A stretch of 57,239 nucleotides of DNA, taken from Gardnerella vaginalis. GTDB taxonomy: Bacteria; Actinomycetota; Actinomycetes; Actinomycetales; Bifidobacteriaceae. This document shows, one piece after another, positions 42,883 through 52,509 of this stretch; the first letter of the stretch is position 1; each line of letters begins with the position of its first letter. Made by a program: the position numbers and the translations under genes. The stretch covers positions 1-57,239 of the forward strand of contig NZ_KQ961847.1 in the NCBI RefSeq assembly GCF_001563665.1. The letters run 5' to 3'. The notes beneath the pieces are model-generated. The model searched no databases, was not told the DNA's origin, and saw nothing but the letters and a program-made list of their open reading frames with translations.

Positions 42883-45852
42883 TCAGCCTTTACGATGAGC
42901 AATAAAACGCAATACGCATTTACGAAGCTCCGAGCCTATTAACACAACCATTGAAAGCCCTAAGCACTCAAACCACTCAGTCCAATCAAGCGGAACAGTT
43001 CCGAATGGCTCATTTAAGAATGGTATGTAAATCACAGCCAATTGAAGAACTACAGAAACACCAATAGCACCCCAAAGCCAACGATTTGCAAATAGCCCCA
43101 CAAACACGCTTTGCAAATGAGAACGAGATGCTAATGCATTAAGCATTTGAGCAAAAACGAGAATCGTGAATCCCATTGTTCGCGCGTGAGTTAATTGAGC
43201 AGCATGACTTAAAATTGTAGTAGATCTATCGGTAAACAATCCTCCAGACAAATGCATATCCATACCAATAAGAGTAATTGCAGCCATAAGAACACCTATG
43301 AACACAATATCTCCCCACATAGGACGGTCGATAACACTATCTTTAAGATTTCTAGGACGTCTGCTCATTACATCATCTGTTTGCGGATCTACTCCCATAG
43401 CCAAAGCAGGAGCAGCATCTGTAAGTAAGTTAATCCATAAAAGTTGTGTTGCAAGAAGAGGTAAAGTAACTCCAACAGAATCAGGTTGAGTAATTCCAAG
43501 TGCGCCAGCAAAAACTACGCCACCAAAAACAGTGAACACCTCTCCAACGTTTGAGCTAAGAAGATATCGCAAGAACTTACGAATATTATCGAAAATACCT
43601 CGTCCTTCTCGAACAGCCGCAACTATAGTAGAAAAGTTATCGTCTGCCAAAATCATTTTTGCAGATTCTTTCGTAACTTCTGTGCCAGTAATACCCATAG
43701 CAACGCCAATATCTGCAGACTTTACTGCTGGAGCATCATTGACACCATCACCTGTCATAGCAACAATATTTCCTTGACGTTGCAAAGAAGAAACAATTGC
43801 AAGCTTATGTTCAGGAGCAACTCTTGCATAAACGCTTGTTTTGCTAATAGCTTCATCAAAAGCAATATTGTCATCATTCTTAGAAAGAAGATTGTCTAAT
43901 TCATCTCCAGTAAGCGCGCGCTCGTCTTTGCCAACAATGCCAAGATCTCTAGCAATACGAGTTGCAGTAAGAGGGTGATCGCCTGTAATCATAACAGTAC
44001 GAATTCCTGCACGATGAGCTTGAGCAACACTATCTCTGACTTCAATTCGAGGAGGATCAATAATTCCAACCATGCCATTGTAAATCAAATCAGACTCAAG
44101 AACATCACTCTGATCAGCAACATCCGCAATCTGTCCAGCGGCGTTAGAAACCATTCCTTCAACTTTTGCAAGACTATCTACTCCAAGCGGTCTATATGCC
44201 ATTGCAAGAGTTCTGTAAGCCTCGCCAGATAAACGCTCTACTGTTGCAAGAATATCTTCACGATCTCCATCAGTAAGCGGACGCACAGCACCTGCTACAG
44301 CAATTCGATTGCAATAGGAAAGCAAAACATCTGGAGCACCTTTAGCACAAACAATCAAATTACCTGAATCGGAACCATCTTTAACGACTACAGACATACG
44401 CTTTCGCTCTGAAGTAAATGGAACTTCTGCAACACGAGATAGATGTGCATAGCGGCGATCAGCTTTAGTTTTACGCGCTGCAACTATTAGAGAAACTTCC
44501 GTTGGATCTCCAACAGGCTGCCAACTACCATTCGATTCATCATAATGCAAATCTCCATCGTTAGCTAAATATCCAGATCCTAAAGCTCCTATAACTTCAG
44601 TTTCAAGATTCTTGCCAACTGCAAGATCTGCATCATTTGAACCAAGCAAAACCATTCTGCCTTCAGGTTTATAACCACTTCCAGTAAGCTGAACTTCTCC
44701 ACTAGGAGTAATTATGCGTTCAACTGTCATTTCATTGCGAGTTAATGTTCCTGTTTTATCGGAGCAAATAACAGATGCAGATCCTAAGGTTTCTACTGAA
44801 GATAGCTTTTTTACAACAGCATGATGCTTTACCATGCGTTGAACGCCAAGAGCGAGAACAACTGTCAAAATAGCAGCCAAACCTTCTGGAACAGCAGCAA
44901 CAGCCAAAGACACTGAAAGCAAAAGCGAATTGATTACGTCTTGTACGCTACGGAAACCTTCAAGTAACCACATTGAAATTAAAACAACAGCAGCAATAAT
45001 ACATACGGCAATTCCAAGAACCTTAGAAACTCTCACCATTTCACGTTCAAGAGGAGTAGATTCTTCATCTGATTTGGAAAGCATATCTGCAATTTTTCCA
45101 ACCTGAGTTCTCATACCTGTGGAAGTTACAATAGCGCGACCAGTTCCTTGAGTCACAGCAGTACCATTAAATACCATGTTTGTACGATCGCCTAAAGCTT
45201 TTGCAGATTGTAAAACATCAGGTTTTTTGCTTACAGCCACAGATTCACCTGTAAGACTTGCTTCTGCAACTCGCAATGATGCTGCAGCAATAAGTCGAGC
45301 ATCTGCAGAAACAGCATCCCCTTCCCCAAGAACTAAAATATCTCCTGGAACTACTTCTGATGTGTCAATTCGCAAAACACGTCCATCTCTTAACACAGAA
45401 GTTTGCGGAGCACTCATTCGCGCCAATGCTTCAACAGCTTCTTGCGCACGAGATTCTTGAATATATCCAAGAACGGCGTTAGCAATCAAAATTATGATAA
45501 TTACGATTGCGTCAAAAGGTAATATTTCCCCTCCATCATTACCTTTGGATTGAGCGCGCTCAACAAACCATGCAATCGCGGAGATAATAGTAGCTGCTAT
45601 AAGCAAATACACTAGTGGATCTTTGAATTGCTCAAGGAATCGTTTCCATGCAGGTACTTTAGGAGCAGCAGCAAGAGCGTTAGCACCATATTTTTCAAGT
45701 CTTAAAGATGCTTCTTCAAAGCTCAAACCTCGAGAAATATCTACATTAAGCGATTGCGCTACTTGTTCCACACTACATAATGACGGATCTTTACTGCTGG
45801 TAGAAGAATCAGTCTCTTTATCACTGGATTGATCAAGAGCGTGATCAACCAT
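42883..45852 (-). CDS. P-type cation-transporting ATPase (P2A, calcium-type)
   Basis: A 989-residue membrane pump. The landmarks are an N-terminal cation-ATPase domain, TGES in SLTGESVAVS, the phosphorylated Asp365 in CSDKTGTLTRNE, TGDGVNDAPA, and about ten membrane segments. The PEGLAAIL motif in the fourth segment is the calcium-pump pattern (PacL/SERCA group), rather than the heavy-metal CPx pattern. A likely role is calcium or manganese export. It is a single gene with its own terminator; the start ATG 45852 lies in a region with no obvious operon partner. Confidence 0.92.
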   Translation of the reverse strand: MVDHALDQSSDKETDSSTSSKDPSLCSVEQVAQSLNVDISRGLSFEEASLRLEKYGANALAAAPKVPAWKRFLEQFKDPLVYLLIAATIISAIAWFVERAQSKGNDGGEILPFDAIVIIIILIANAVLGYIQESRAQEAVEALARMSAPQTSVLRDGRVLRIDTSEVVPGDILVLGEGDAVSADARLIAAASLRVAEASLTGESVAVSKKPDVLQSAKALGDRTNMVFNGTAVTQGTGRAIVTSTGMRTQVGKIADMLSKSDEESTPLEREMVRVSKVLGIAVCIIAAVVLISMWLLEGFRSVQDVINSLLLSVSLAVAAVPEGLAAILTVVLALGVQRMVKHHAVVKKLSSVETLGSASVICSDKTGTLTRNEMTVERIITPSGEVQLTGSGYKPEGRMVLLGSNDADLAVGKNLETEVIGALGSGYLANDGDLHYDESNGSWQPVGDPTEVSLIVAARKTKADRRYAHLSRVAEVPFTSERKRMSVVVKDGSDSGNLIVCAKGAPDVLLSYCNRIAVAGAVRPLTDGDREDILATVERLSGEAYRTLAMAYRPLGVDSLAKVEGMVSNAAGQIADVADQSDVLESDLIYNGMVGIIDPPRIEVRDSVAQAHRAGIRTVMITGDHPLTATRIARDLGIVGKDERALTGDELDNLLSKNDDNIAFDEAISKTSVYARVAPEHKLAIVSSLQRQGNIVAMTGDGVNDAPAVKSADIGVAMGITGTEVTKESAKMILADDNFSTIVAAVREGRGIFDNIRKFLRYLLSSNVGEVFTVFGGVVFAGALGITQPDSVGVTLPLLATQLLWINLLTDAAPALAMGVDPQTDDVMSRRPRNLKDSVIDRPMWGDIVFIGVLMAAITLIGMDMHLSGGLFTDRSTTILSHAAQLTHARTMGFTILVFAQMLNALASRSHLQSVFVGLFANRWLWGAIGVSVVLQLAVIYIPFLNEPFGTVPLDWTEWFECLGLSMVVLIGSELRKCVLRFIAHRKG

Positions 45853-46059
45853 AATTCCCCCCTTGGGAGTGCCGCGGAGTAGTCAATAATCGCGATATAT
45901 CTATTTTTGCAAGAATCTCAATTATTGCGCGGTTGTGGATTTACTTAATAAACGTAATTATTACAACGAATAAATACCGTTCTATTATGCCATATAACTC
46001 GCAGAAATAAAGTACACTACAGCGCGCCGAAATAAATAAAGTACTAAACTAGCGAAAAT

Positions 46060-46077
46060 CACTATTAACCAATAGTG
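46060..46077 (+). promoter_or_regulatory. Inverted repeat upstream of rlmB
   Basis: CACTATT-AACC-AATAGTG is a perfect 18-nt inverted repeat, 42 bp before the rlmB start. It could be a small leader hairpin or an operator. Confidence 0.4.
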
Positions 46078-46118
46078 TTTAAAACGTTAATGGCTCGGGG
46101 ACATGTGAGAATGGAAAT

Positions 46119-47117
46119 ATGACTACGAAAAAAGGACCAACCAAGGGCTCTGGTGGGAAACATCGCAATGCATTACGCGGTAAAGGGCCTACTCCAAAGG
46201 CAGAGGATCGCGTATATCACAAGGCTTATTTTGCAAAGAAAGCAGCAATAAAGCGAACATTTGCAGATCCTAGATTAGCAGCACGCAGAAGGGTTGATAA
46301 GATGGCTGCTGATTCAGATGAAACAGTAATTGGTCGCAATGCTGCATTGGAAGCTCTACGCGTAGGAGTTCCAAGCACTCAATTGTATATAGCAAATAGG
46401 ATTGAGCATGATGATCGCACTCGCGAAATCGTGAAGTTAGCAGGCATGCAAGGATTGCGGTTATTAGAAGCAGATCGATTGGAAATGGATCGCATTGCTC
46501 GCTCAAGCAATCACCAGGGGATTATATTAAAGATTCAGCCTTATAAATATTATTCTCTTCAAGAGCTTGTAGAGAAAGCTGAAAAAAGAGCACGCGCTAT
46601 GCAAACTGTGGATTCAGCAGAAGTTCGCATAAATTCGCGCCCACTGTTTATTGCTTTAGACGGAGTTACAGATCCACAGAATCTTGGCGCTGTAATCCGC
46701 TCAGCAGCTGCCTTTGGAGCTAATGGCGTGATTCTTCCAGAACGCAGGAGCGCTTCTGTAACAGCTGCAGCTTGGAAAGTTTCAGCAGGAGCAGCAGCAC
46801 ACTTGCCAGTAGCTAGAGTTGTAAATTTGAATAAAGCAATTGACGGATTACGCGAACGTGGGTGGTACGCAATTGGTCTTGATGGCGGTGGAGATAAGCT
46901 AGTAGGAGAAACCGGATTTGAAACCGACCCTCTAGTTGTGGTTCTTGGCAGCGAAGGTAAAGGCATGAGCAGATTAACGCGCGAAGCTTGCGATGCTATT
47001 GCTGAAATACCTATTTCTAGCGCAGTTGAATCATTAAATGCGTCTGTTGCAGCTGGAATTAGCTTATATGCAATATCTAATGCTCGCAGATTGGCAGCGC
47101 TCAAGGAAAATAAATAG
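46119..47117 (+). CDS. rlmB: 23S rRNA 2'-O-ribose methyltransferase, SpoU/TrmH family
   Basis: Methylates a ribose in 23S rRNA using S-adenosylmethionine. The first 65 residues are basic (KKGPTKGSGGKHRNALRGKG and more), as in actinobacterial RlmB. IGRNAALEALR starts the substrate-binding domain; the SPOUT knot is shown by ALDGVTDPQNLGAVIRSA, VVVLGSEGKGMS and ISSAVESLNASVA, the three family motifs. The target G2251 is taken from the family. The closest relatives could also be TrmH-like enzymes of other RNA. A weak ribosome-binding site (GAATGGA) precedes ATG 46119. Confidence 0.9.
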   Translation: MTTKKGPTKGSGGKHRNALRGKGPTPKAEDRVYHKAYFAKKAAIKRTFADPRLAARRRVDKMAADSDETVIGRNAALEALRVGVPSTQLYIANRIEHDDRTREIVKLAGMQGLRLLEADRLEMDRIARSSNHQGIILKIQPYKYYSLQELVEKAEKRARAMQTVDSAEVRINSRPLFIALDGVTDPQNLGAVIRSAAAFGANGVILPERRSASVTAAAWKVSAGAAAHLPVARVVNLNKAIDGLRERGWYAIGLDGGGDKLVGETGFETDPLVVVLGSEGKGMSRLTREACDAIAEIPISSAVESLNASVAAGISLYAISNARRLAALKENK

Positions 47118-47190
47118 AAAATAAATAGAAAATAAAATAATCAGAAAATAATAAGAATTAGAAATAATTAGAAATAATTAGAAAAAGAAA
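47105..47190. repeat. Tandem repeats copying the end of rlmB
   Basis: GAAAATAAATA recurs with an 11-bp period from 47106, with the rlmB stop codon spanning the first junction; then TTAGAAATAA recurs with a 10-bp period at 47158-47180. Confidence 0.8.
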
Positions 47191-47195
47191 AATTT

Positions 47196-48968
47196 ATGAA
47201 CGAGAAAAATTCCTCCACTCGTACGCATTTTGCTTATATTGAGTGGTTTTCAAAGCATGCCCGTACTCTTACATTCATTGCGTATCTTGCTGTTATTGCG
47301 CTCGTAATGTGCTTCCATGAGCCATGGTTTGATGAAGCTCAAAGTTGGCTTATTGCGCGCGACTCATCTTTTACTGATTTGCTTTTACTCCGTCCGCATT
47401 ATGAAGGACACCCACCACTGTGGACTTTACTTCTCTCAATTCCAGCAAAAACTGGCGTTCCATATGAAATCGGACTTAAAAGTATACAATTTTTGTGCTC
47501 TGCGCTATTCGGAGGATGGCTGATTTTCAAATCGCCTTTTAATCGCACAGCTACGCTTTTACTACCTTTCACATATTTTGTATGCTTCCAATATGGCGTA
47601 ACAGCACGCCCATATGCTCTACTTTGTGCAGGATTGCTAATGAGCGCTAGCTATTGGAAAAATCGCAATTCTGAACCTTGGAAATTATCTTTAACTCTAG
47701 TATTTTTGTGCCTAATAAGCGCGTACGGAATCGCACTAGCAGCAGGATTTGCTTTAGCTTGGATCTTACAAGCAATATTATCTTCTGGAATACAAAAAGT
47801 TTTTAAAGAAATTACTTGTAACACACAAAGATTTATTTGCTGGATTTTAATAGCAATTGTTGGAGTTCTAAACACAGTTTGCATTTGGCCTGCATCAGAC
47901 GCATTTGCAACAAGACCTACTCATGATGGCAATTCTAAAATCATACAATGGCTATCTTTTATTTTTGTGATGCCTTCTGAAAGCGCTTTCACATCTTTCT
48001 CTAATGACGTGTCTTTAAGACGCATGTCACTAAGCGTACTTGCGACTTTGATTTGCGTAATAATATCTTTAATTATGTGGATTTTTGTAATTCGCATTTC
48101 TAGCACAAGGCACACTCTTAGCACGCTGATACTCCCTTATCTCATGCTTTCAATTGTTGCAACGAAATACTTTACTTTGCATCACAGCGGAATCGTGTTC
48201 ACATTTTTCATTGCTCAAATTTGGATTTGTGTTTCGCAAAGTCCACTAGAGCTTAAAGATATACCTGGTTTTATTAGGAATCTATGCAAATGCTCAAAAT
48301 CTAACACAGAATCTAACACAGAATTAACTTTGGACTCTAGCTCAAACTTGAGTGAAAGCTCGAATTTAAGCTCAAGCAGATGTGTAAGATGCACAAGATA
48401 CGCAAGTAGAACTATTTCGCGTATTTTGATTCTCGTTTTGCTTCTTCCAAGCATTATTTGGAACGTATGCGCATGCGTAAACGATATACGATTTGATTAC
48501 TCTGGATCTAGAGCGCTTGCAAATTACATTTCAAAGAACAACGCTTACAATAAGAGATGGATGGGATCCTGGCTGCATACTGAAGCAATTACAGATTCAA
48601 AAGGAAATTCTATTTCTCCAGAAACGAATGATTTACGCCAATACTCATGGCAATTAGTGACTGCTAATCCTTATTTTGCTAAGAATCTTATTAGCTGCAG
48701 TCATAAAAATTCTTCGTTTATAACTAACGAATTGCCTACACAACAGCAATCCGATGAAGATATGTCATCATGCTCATCAAAGAAAGAGCCCGATTACTTT
48801 GTAACTAGCTCTAACGAACCGTGGTACTACTTCTTGGCTTTAAACTACAACATCTCGCATTATAAAAAACAAGATATTGCGCAAATTGAAACAGCTTGGA
48901 AGTCAAAACTTATACCAGGAAAAGTTACTGTATATAAGCGCGGAAATCCTAAAAGCTTTATAAAGTAA
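47196..48968 (+). CDS. Multi-pass membrane protein, GT-C glycosyltransferase-like
   Basis: A 590-residue protein with ten or so hydrophobic segments. Right after the first segment, the loop has EPWFDEAQSWLIARD and then RPHYEGHPPLWTLLLS, which is the layout of GT-C enzymes (DE-x-x-x motif followed by a GHPPL-type loop), though no family is certain. A Ser/Asn-rich loop (ESNTELTLDSSSNLSESS) sits at about residue 370. The C-terminal soluble part (residues about 440-590) is extracytoplasmic in this fold. It may transfer sugars from a polyprenyl-phosphate donor to an envelope acceptor. It follows rlmB on the same strand. Confidence 0.6.
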   Translation: MNEKNSSTRTHFAYIEWFSKHARTLTFIAYLAVIALVMCFHEPWFDEAQSWLIARDSSFTDLLLLRPHYEGHPPLWTLLLSIPAKTGVPYEIGLKSIQFLCSALFGGWLIFKSPFNRTATLLLPFTYFVCFQYGVTARPYALLCAGLLMSASYWKNRNSEPWKLSLTLVFLCLISAYGIALAAGFALAWILQAILSSGIQKVFKEITCNTQRFICWILIAIVGVLNTVCIWPASDAFATRPTHDGNSKIIQWLSFIFVMPSESAFTSFSNDVSLRRMSLSVLATLICVIISLIMWIFVIRISSTRHTLSTLILPYLMLSIVATKYFTLHHSGIVFTFFIAQIWICVSQSPLELKDIPGFIRNLCKCSKSNTESNTELTLDSSSNLSESSNLSSSRCVRCTRYASRTISRILILVLLLPSIIWNVCACVNDIRFDYSGSRALANYISKNNAYNKRWMGSWLHTEAITDSKGNSISPETNDLRQYSWQLVTANPYFAKNLISCSHKNSSFITNELPTQQQSDEDMSSCSSKKEPDYFVTSSNEPWYYFLALNYNISHYKKQDIAQIETAWKSKLIPGKVTVYKRGNPKSFIK

Positions 48969-48978
48969 AGGAATAGAT

Positions 48979-49689
48979 TTATAAAAGCTCGATATTTGGA
49001 TGCTTAGCTCTGAATTTGTTCACAGGAGAATCGCTTGCGTACCCAAGAGCGAATCCTGTGAGCAATTCATAGTTTTTTGAAATATCATATTCCGCATCCA
49101 GCGGGCTTCTCCAATTTGCTAATACACCTAGAGGGCAAGAATCAACTCCCTCAGACTTAGCTGCTAAGAAAAGCGTTTGTAACATCAATCCTGCGTCCAT
49201 TGCTGAAAAAGGCATGAAATCGCTTCTAGCAAAAACGAATCCGATTACAGGAGCTCCGAAAGCTTCAAAATTGCGTTTCATATGCGCATTTCTAGCTGCA
49301 AAATCATGTCTATCAATTCCTAAATGAGCATATAGAGATAAACCTAATTCAGCACTACGCTGTTTCAAATCATCCGGATACGGCTGCATAACTGGAACAT
49401 CTCCGTCTGGAGAAGATTGTTCTTCCAACGCTTTTCTTTCATACTCACTTAAAGATTTATCTTTAGATTTCAGCATTGCATCACATTTTTCTAAATAAGA
49501 CTTCACAATGCGATTCTTGCGCTCACCTTGTGCAATCGCGAGCGCATATGGTCGCGTGTTGCTCCAACTTGGTGATTTAGATGCAGTTTTAAGTATTGAA
49601 TCCAATATGTCTTTGCTTATTGGAGTATCGAAAAAATCGCGTGCAGAAAATCGCGACTCTGCTAGTTCTGCAAAAGTTTTATAAGTCAT
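48979..49689 (-). CDS. Nitroreductase family flavoprotein
   Basis: A 236-residue FMN enzyme. AELAESRFSARDFFDTPISK is the FMN-binding start, SPSWSNTRPYAL and then GVDSCPLGVL continue the pattern of the group that includes BluB-like and NfnB-like proteins. ATG 49689 (MTYKTFAELAESR) is chosen; an upstream frame to 49782 adds 31 residues without similarity and crosses an inverted repeat. No ribosome-binding site at normal spacing is seen (AAAGG is 14 bases away). The palindrome TTTGTGAA-N6-TTCACAAA lies 50 bp upstream and may be its operator. Confidence 0.85.
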   Translation of the reverse strand: MTYKTFAELAESRFSARDFFDTPISKDILDSILKTASKSPSWSNTRPYALAIAQGERKNRIVKSYLEKCDAMLKSKDKSLSEYERKALEEQSSPDGDVPVMQPYPDDLKQRSAELGLSLYAHLGIDRHDFAARNAHMKRNFEAFGAPVIGFVFARSDFMPFSAMDAGLMLQTLFLAAKSEGVDSCPLGVLANWRSPLDAEYDISKNYELLTGFALGYASDSPVNKFRAKHPNIELL

Positions 49690-49738
49690 ATGTATTATTT
49701 TATACCTTTGTTTACGAAACATACTGTTGTTGACTGAT

Positions 49739-49760
49739 TTTGTGAAGCGCGTTTCACAAA
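49739..49760. promoter_or_regulatory. Rex-like inverted repeat
   Basis: TTTGTGAA-GCGCGT-TTCACAAA is a perfect 8-bp inverted repeat. The half-sites equal those of the Rex redox-regulator consensus (TTGTGAA-N4-TTCACAA), but the spacer here is 6 bp, not 4. Confidence 0.5.
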
Positions 49761-49764
49761 TACA

Positions 49765-49808
49765 AATACACCCCGATAGCAAGCAAATTATTACTATCGA
49801 GGTGCATT
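49765..49808 (-). terminator. Terminator hairpin of the HtrA gene
   Basis: AATACACCCCGATAG (49765-49779) and CTATCGAGGTGCATT (49794-49808) form a 15-bp stem with two mismatches and a 14-nt loop. On the minus strand a T-rich TGTATTTG follows. About 65 bp downstream of the stop. Confidence 0.75.
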
Positions 49809-49873
49809 ATTCTTAACAACTAACGCAATCTGGAAATTAAACTAGAACAATCCAGCGCGCTTAGCACACTAAT

Positions 49874-52051
49874 TTACCAGAATCCGAATGGATCAAAAAT
49901 TCCTCCATCGTCATCGTCACCGCGCTGCTGAGAATCGTCATCGTCATCCCCGTCATGCTTATTTTGCTTAGGTGCAGGAGCAGGAGCAGGATTTTGCGAA
50001 TCCTGATTATCTTTATTTCCTTGATTATCTCCGCGCTGAACACGAGAACGAGGATCTTTTCGAGTTTCACCCATTACAGCAGCTTCTTCTTGATTAAATA
50101 CAACGTTCAGCTTAATAGTATTATTTCCTCTTACAACCGTAAGAGAAGCTTGACCATTCAACGCTGTTGCACGCACGTATCCTAAAAGCGAATAATTACT
50201 CGAAACAGGCTCACCATTAAACGCAACTATTGTATCTCCTTCGCGAAGTCCAGCTTTAGCAGCAGGAGTTCCAGCTGTAACAGATACTATTTGCGCACCA
50301 CCTCTAGAAACATTGTTAGATGTGACTAAAGCATTTCTAATCGTAATTCCTAAAGCTACGTGTTTTACAGAACCATTTTTAATAATCTCGTCTACTACTC
50401 GCTTAGTTAAATTAGAAGGAATAGCAAAACCGATTCCTATAGATCCAGGCACGCTACCTTTAGATGAAGATGATGCGATAGACGAATTGATTCCGATAAC
50501 TTGACCAGCAGCATTGAATGTAGGACCACCAGAATTACCAGGGTTTATAGCAGCATCTATTTGCACAGCATCAGTAACAATCTCAGAACGAGATTTATCG
50601 TCCATAACCGAAACAGGTCTATGCAAAGATGAAACAATACCAGTAGTTGCAGTATTAGAGTATCCTAAAGGATTTCCAATAGCCATCACCGCTTCTCCAA
50701 CAGCCAACGAATTTGAATCAGCGAATTTCACAGGCTGAAGATTTTTAGGAGGATTTACTATTTTCAAAACAGCTAAATCGGTTGTCTTATCTGTTCCAAC
50801 TACTTGTGCTTTGTATATTTCCCCAGTAGAAAGCGTCACTTGAATTTGCTCTGCACCGGATACTACGTGATTATTTGTAACAATATGACCTTCTGTGTCA
50901 ACAATCGCACCAGATCCTTTACCTTCCATATTTGCTGAGCGCATTTGTATTGACACAACGGATCTATATACATTTTTCGCAACAGTTGCCCAATCAGGAG
51001 CATTGCCGCCCTTGATTATTGCACTACCCTTTCCTCCTGTAACTGCGCTTGAACCTAATCCAGAAAGAGAGCCTGATTGCGGCAAAGATATGAGTCCATT
51101 ATTGATAGCAAAAAGCGTCATCACAACACATATGATTGCAGAAACAGCAGCAGAAATTATTGCCACCATCACATGAGAAGCAGCAGAATTAGAACGATTA
51201 GGATTTGCTTTTATAGGAGGATATTCGTTATACTCTGGCAAATTTCTGATTTCATTTTTCAATCTTTCTTGCAAGTCATCATCTGAATCTGAAGAATCAC
51301 CAGCTGTGTAGCCCATTGGCTGGTTTGAATTTGCACCAGAATTTTGAGCATATAGCGCAGGCTGAAGTTGATTTAGATCACCTTGATTTGAATCACCTTG
51401 TTCGCTTAATTTATCTGAACTTTCACTGTAGTTATCTAAATCATCCAAATTGTAATAAGGGTTTCCAAACTGAGGAGCGCTGCTATTGTTTTTAAAACCG
51501 TTATTAGAAGATCCATTATATTGTGGCGAAGAATACGAAGTAGAATTCTGCAGATTTTCAGGAGGAACAGGCGGAAGTGTATTCTGCAGATTCTGAGAAT
51601 TAAATGGATTTTGATTGTTTAGGAAAGGATTCTGCAGGTTCTGAGAATTTTGAGAATTTTGATAATTTTGCGGATTTTGTACAGCATACGGATTTTGTAG
51701 ATTCTGCAGGTTCTGAGAATTTTGAGCATTCTGAGAATTCTGCGCATTCTGCGATTGAGTTCCGGCAGCTGCAAAAGAATTAGATTCCGTGTTAGTAATC
51801 CTGTACGCACCATATTTTGGAGCAAGTCTGTATGTTTGAGGTTGATTCTCTTCCGATTTACTTTCTACAGAACGACTTTCGCTATATTGCAATTCAGCTT
51901 TTACATTATGATCTTGATTTGCTTGATTATCTGAATCTGCTGCGTTCTCTTGAATTACAGTATCGTCATAGTTAGCTTGACCAACTTGACTAGCTTGATT
52001 CTCATCAAGCTTTTTCTCATTGCTATTGTTGCCATACATATCTTCTGCCAT
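49874..52051 (-). CDS. HtrA/DegP-like membrane-anchored serine protease
   Basis: A 725-residue envelope quality-control protease. Residues 1 to about 285 are an Asn/Gln/Ser-rich cytoplasmic tail with NSQNAQNSQNLQN and QNPF repeats. One membrane segment follows (around residues 290-315). The trypsin-like domain has His in IVTNNHVV, Asp in KTTDLAVLK and Ser in NPGNSGGPTF; one PDZ domain (GTPAAKAGLREGDTIVAFNG) comes next, then a Gln/Asp-rich tail. ATG 52051 has AAGGAG seven bases upstream; a GTG two codons before is less likely. A terminator follows. Confidence 0.92.
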   Translation of the reverse strand: MAEDMYGNNSNEKKLDENQASQVGQANYDDTVIQENAADSDNQANQDHNVKAELQYSESRSVESKSEENQPQTYRLAPKYGAYRITNTESNSFAAAGTQSQNAQNSQNAQNSQNLQNLQNPYAVQNPQNYQNSQNSQNLQNPFLNNQNPFNSQNLQNTLPPVPPENLQNSTSYSSPQYNGSSNNGFKNNSSAPQFGNPYYNLDDLDNYSESSDKLSEQGDSNQGDLNQLQPALYAQNSGANSNQPMGYTAGDSSDSDDDLQERLKNEIRNLPEYNEYPPIKANPNRSNSAASHVMVAIISAAVSAIICVVMTLFAINNGLISLPQSGSLSGLGSSAVTGGKGSAIIKGGNAPDWATVAKNVYRSVVSIQMRSANMEGKGSGAIVDTEGHIVTNNHVVSGAEQIQVTLSTGEIYKAQVVGTDKTTDLAVLKIVNPPKNLQPVKFADSNSLAVGEAVMAIGNPLGYSNTATTGIVSSLHRPVSVMDDKSRSEIVTDAVQIDAAINPGNSGGPTFNAAGQVIGINSSIASSSSKGSVPGSIGIGFAIPSNLTKRVVDEIIKNGSVKHVALGITIRNALVTSNNVSRGGAQIVSVTAGTPAAKAGLREGDTIVAFNGEPVSSNYSLLGYVRATALNGQASLTVVRGNNTIKLNVVFNQEEAAVMGETRKDPRSRVQRGDNQGNKDNQDSQNPAPAPAPKQNKHDGDDDDDSQQRGDDDDGGIFDPFGFW
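51570..51760 (-). repeat. Asn/Gln repeat-coding tract in the HtrA gene
   Basis: Many short repeats of TTCTGAGAA/TTTTGAGAA on the plus strand encode NSQN, NAQN and NLQN units in the N-terminal tail. The period is mostly 9 bp and always in phase. Confidence 0.8.
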
Positions 52052-52509
52052 AAACACTCCTTAAAATTCTTCCACCAACTTCCACTAATAATAAACCATG
52101 TTGTTATTAAACTATACAGTTCTCTATGTTAATTATTTGTGTAATTTATGTACACTGCGCGAACGCTTCTATACACGCAATGCTTATACTCATCTATCAA
52201 TCACTTAATCTTACTAATTAGCTCTAAGTAATTTATAATTTGAAAACTCCTTAAAACAAAATCCCACACAAAACTCATCTCTAGCTACCTCTCTAAGATC
52301 ACTATCTCTCCCTAAACTTTCACTCTTTCACTAACTTTCACTCTTTCACTCTTTCACTATCTCTCGCTATCTCTCGCAAACTCAAAACCCTCAAAACTCC
52401 ATTTGCTTTTTGTAGCTTATATCTATATATTCATTAAAATGCTTAAAGTTTTGTGAGCGAATCCTTTAAATTAACTGTGTTATCTGTAAAAAGTAATAGA
52501 GTAAATCAT
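52052..52509. other. Intergenic region with pyrimidine repeats
   Basis: No supported gene between the divergent HtrA and tgt genes. Around 52315-52380 are repeats of CTTTCACT (five or six copies) and of TATCTCTCGC (two copies), with C and T predominating on the plus strand. Confidence 0.6.
52315..52380. repeat. CTTTCACT and TATCTCTCGC tandem repeats
   Basis: A pyrimidine-rich tract with five to six CTTTCACT-type units followed by two TATCTCTCGC units, about 130 bp upstream of the tgt start. Confidence 0.75.

Noticed and set aside
46559..47104. 181-residue minus-strand frame opposite rlmB
   Set aside because: Antisense shadow; the SPOUT methyltransferase motifs are on the plus strand.
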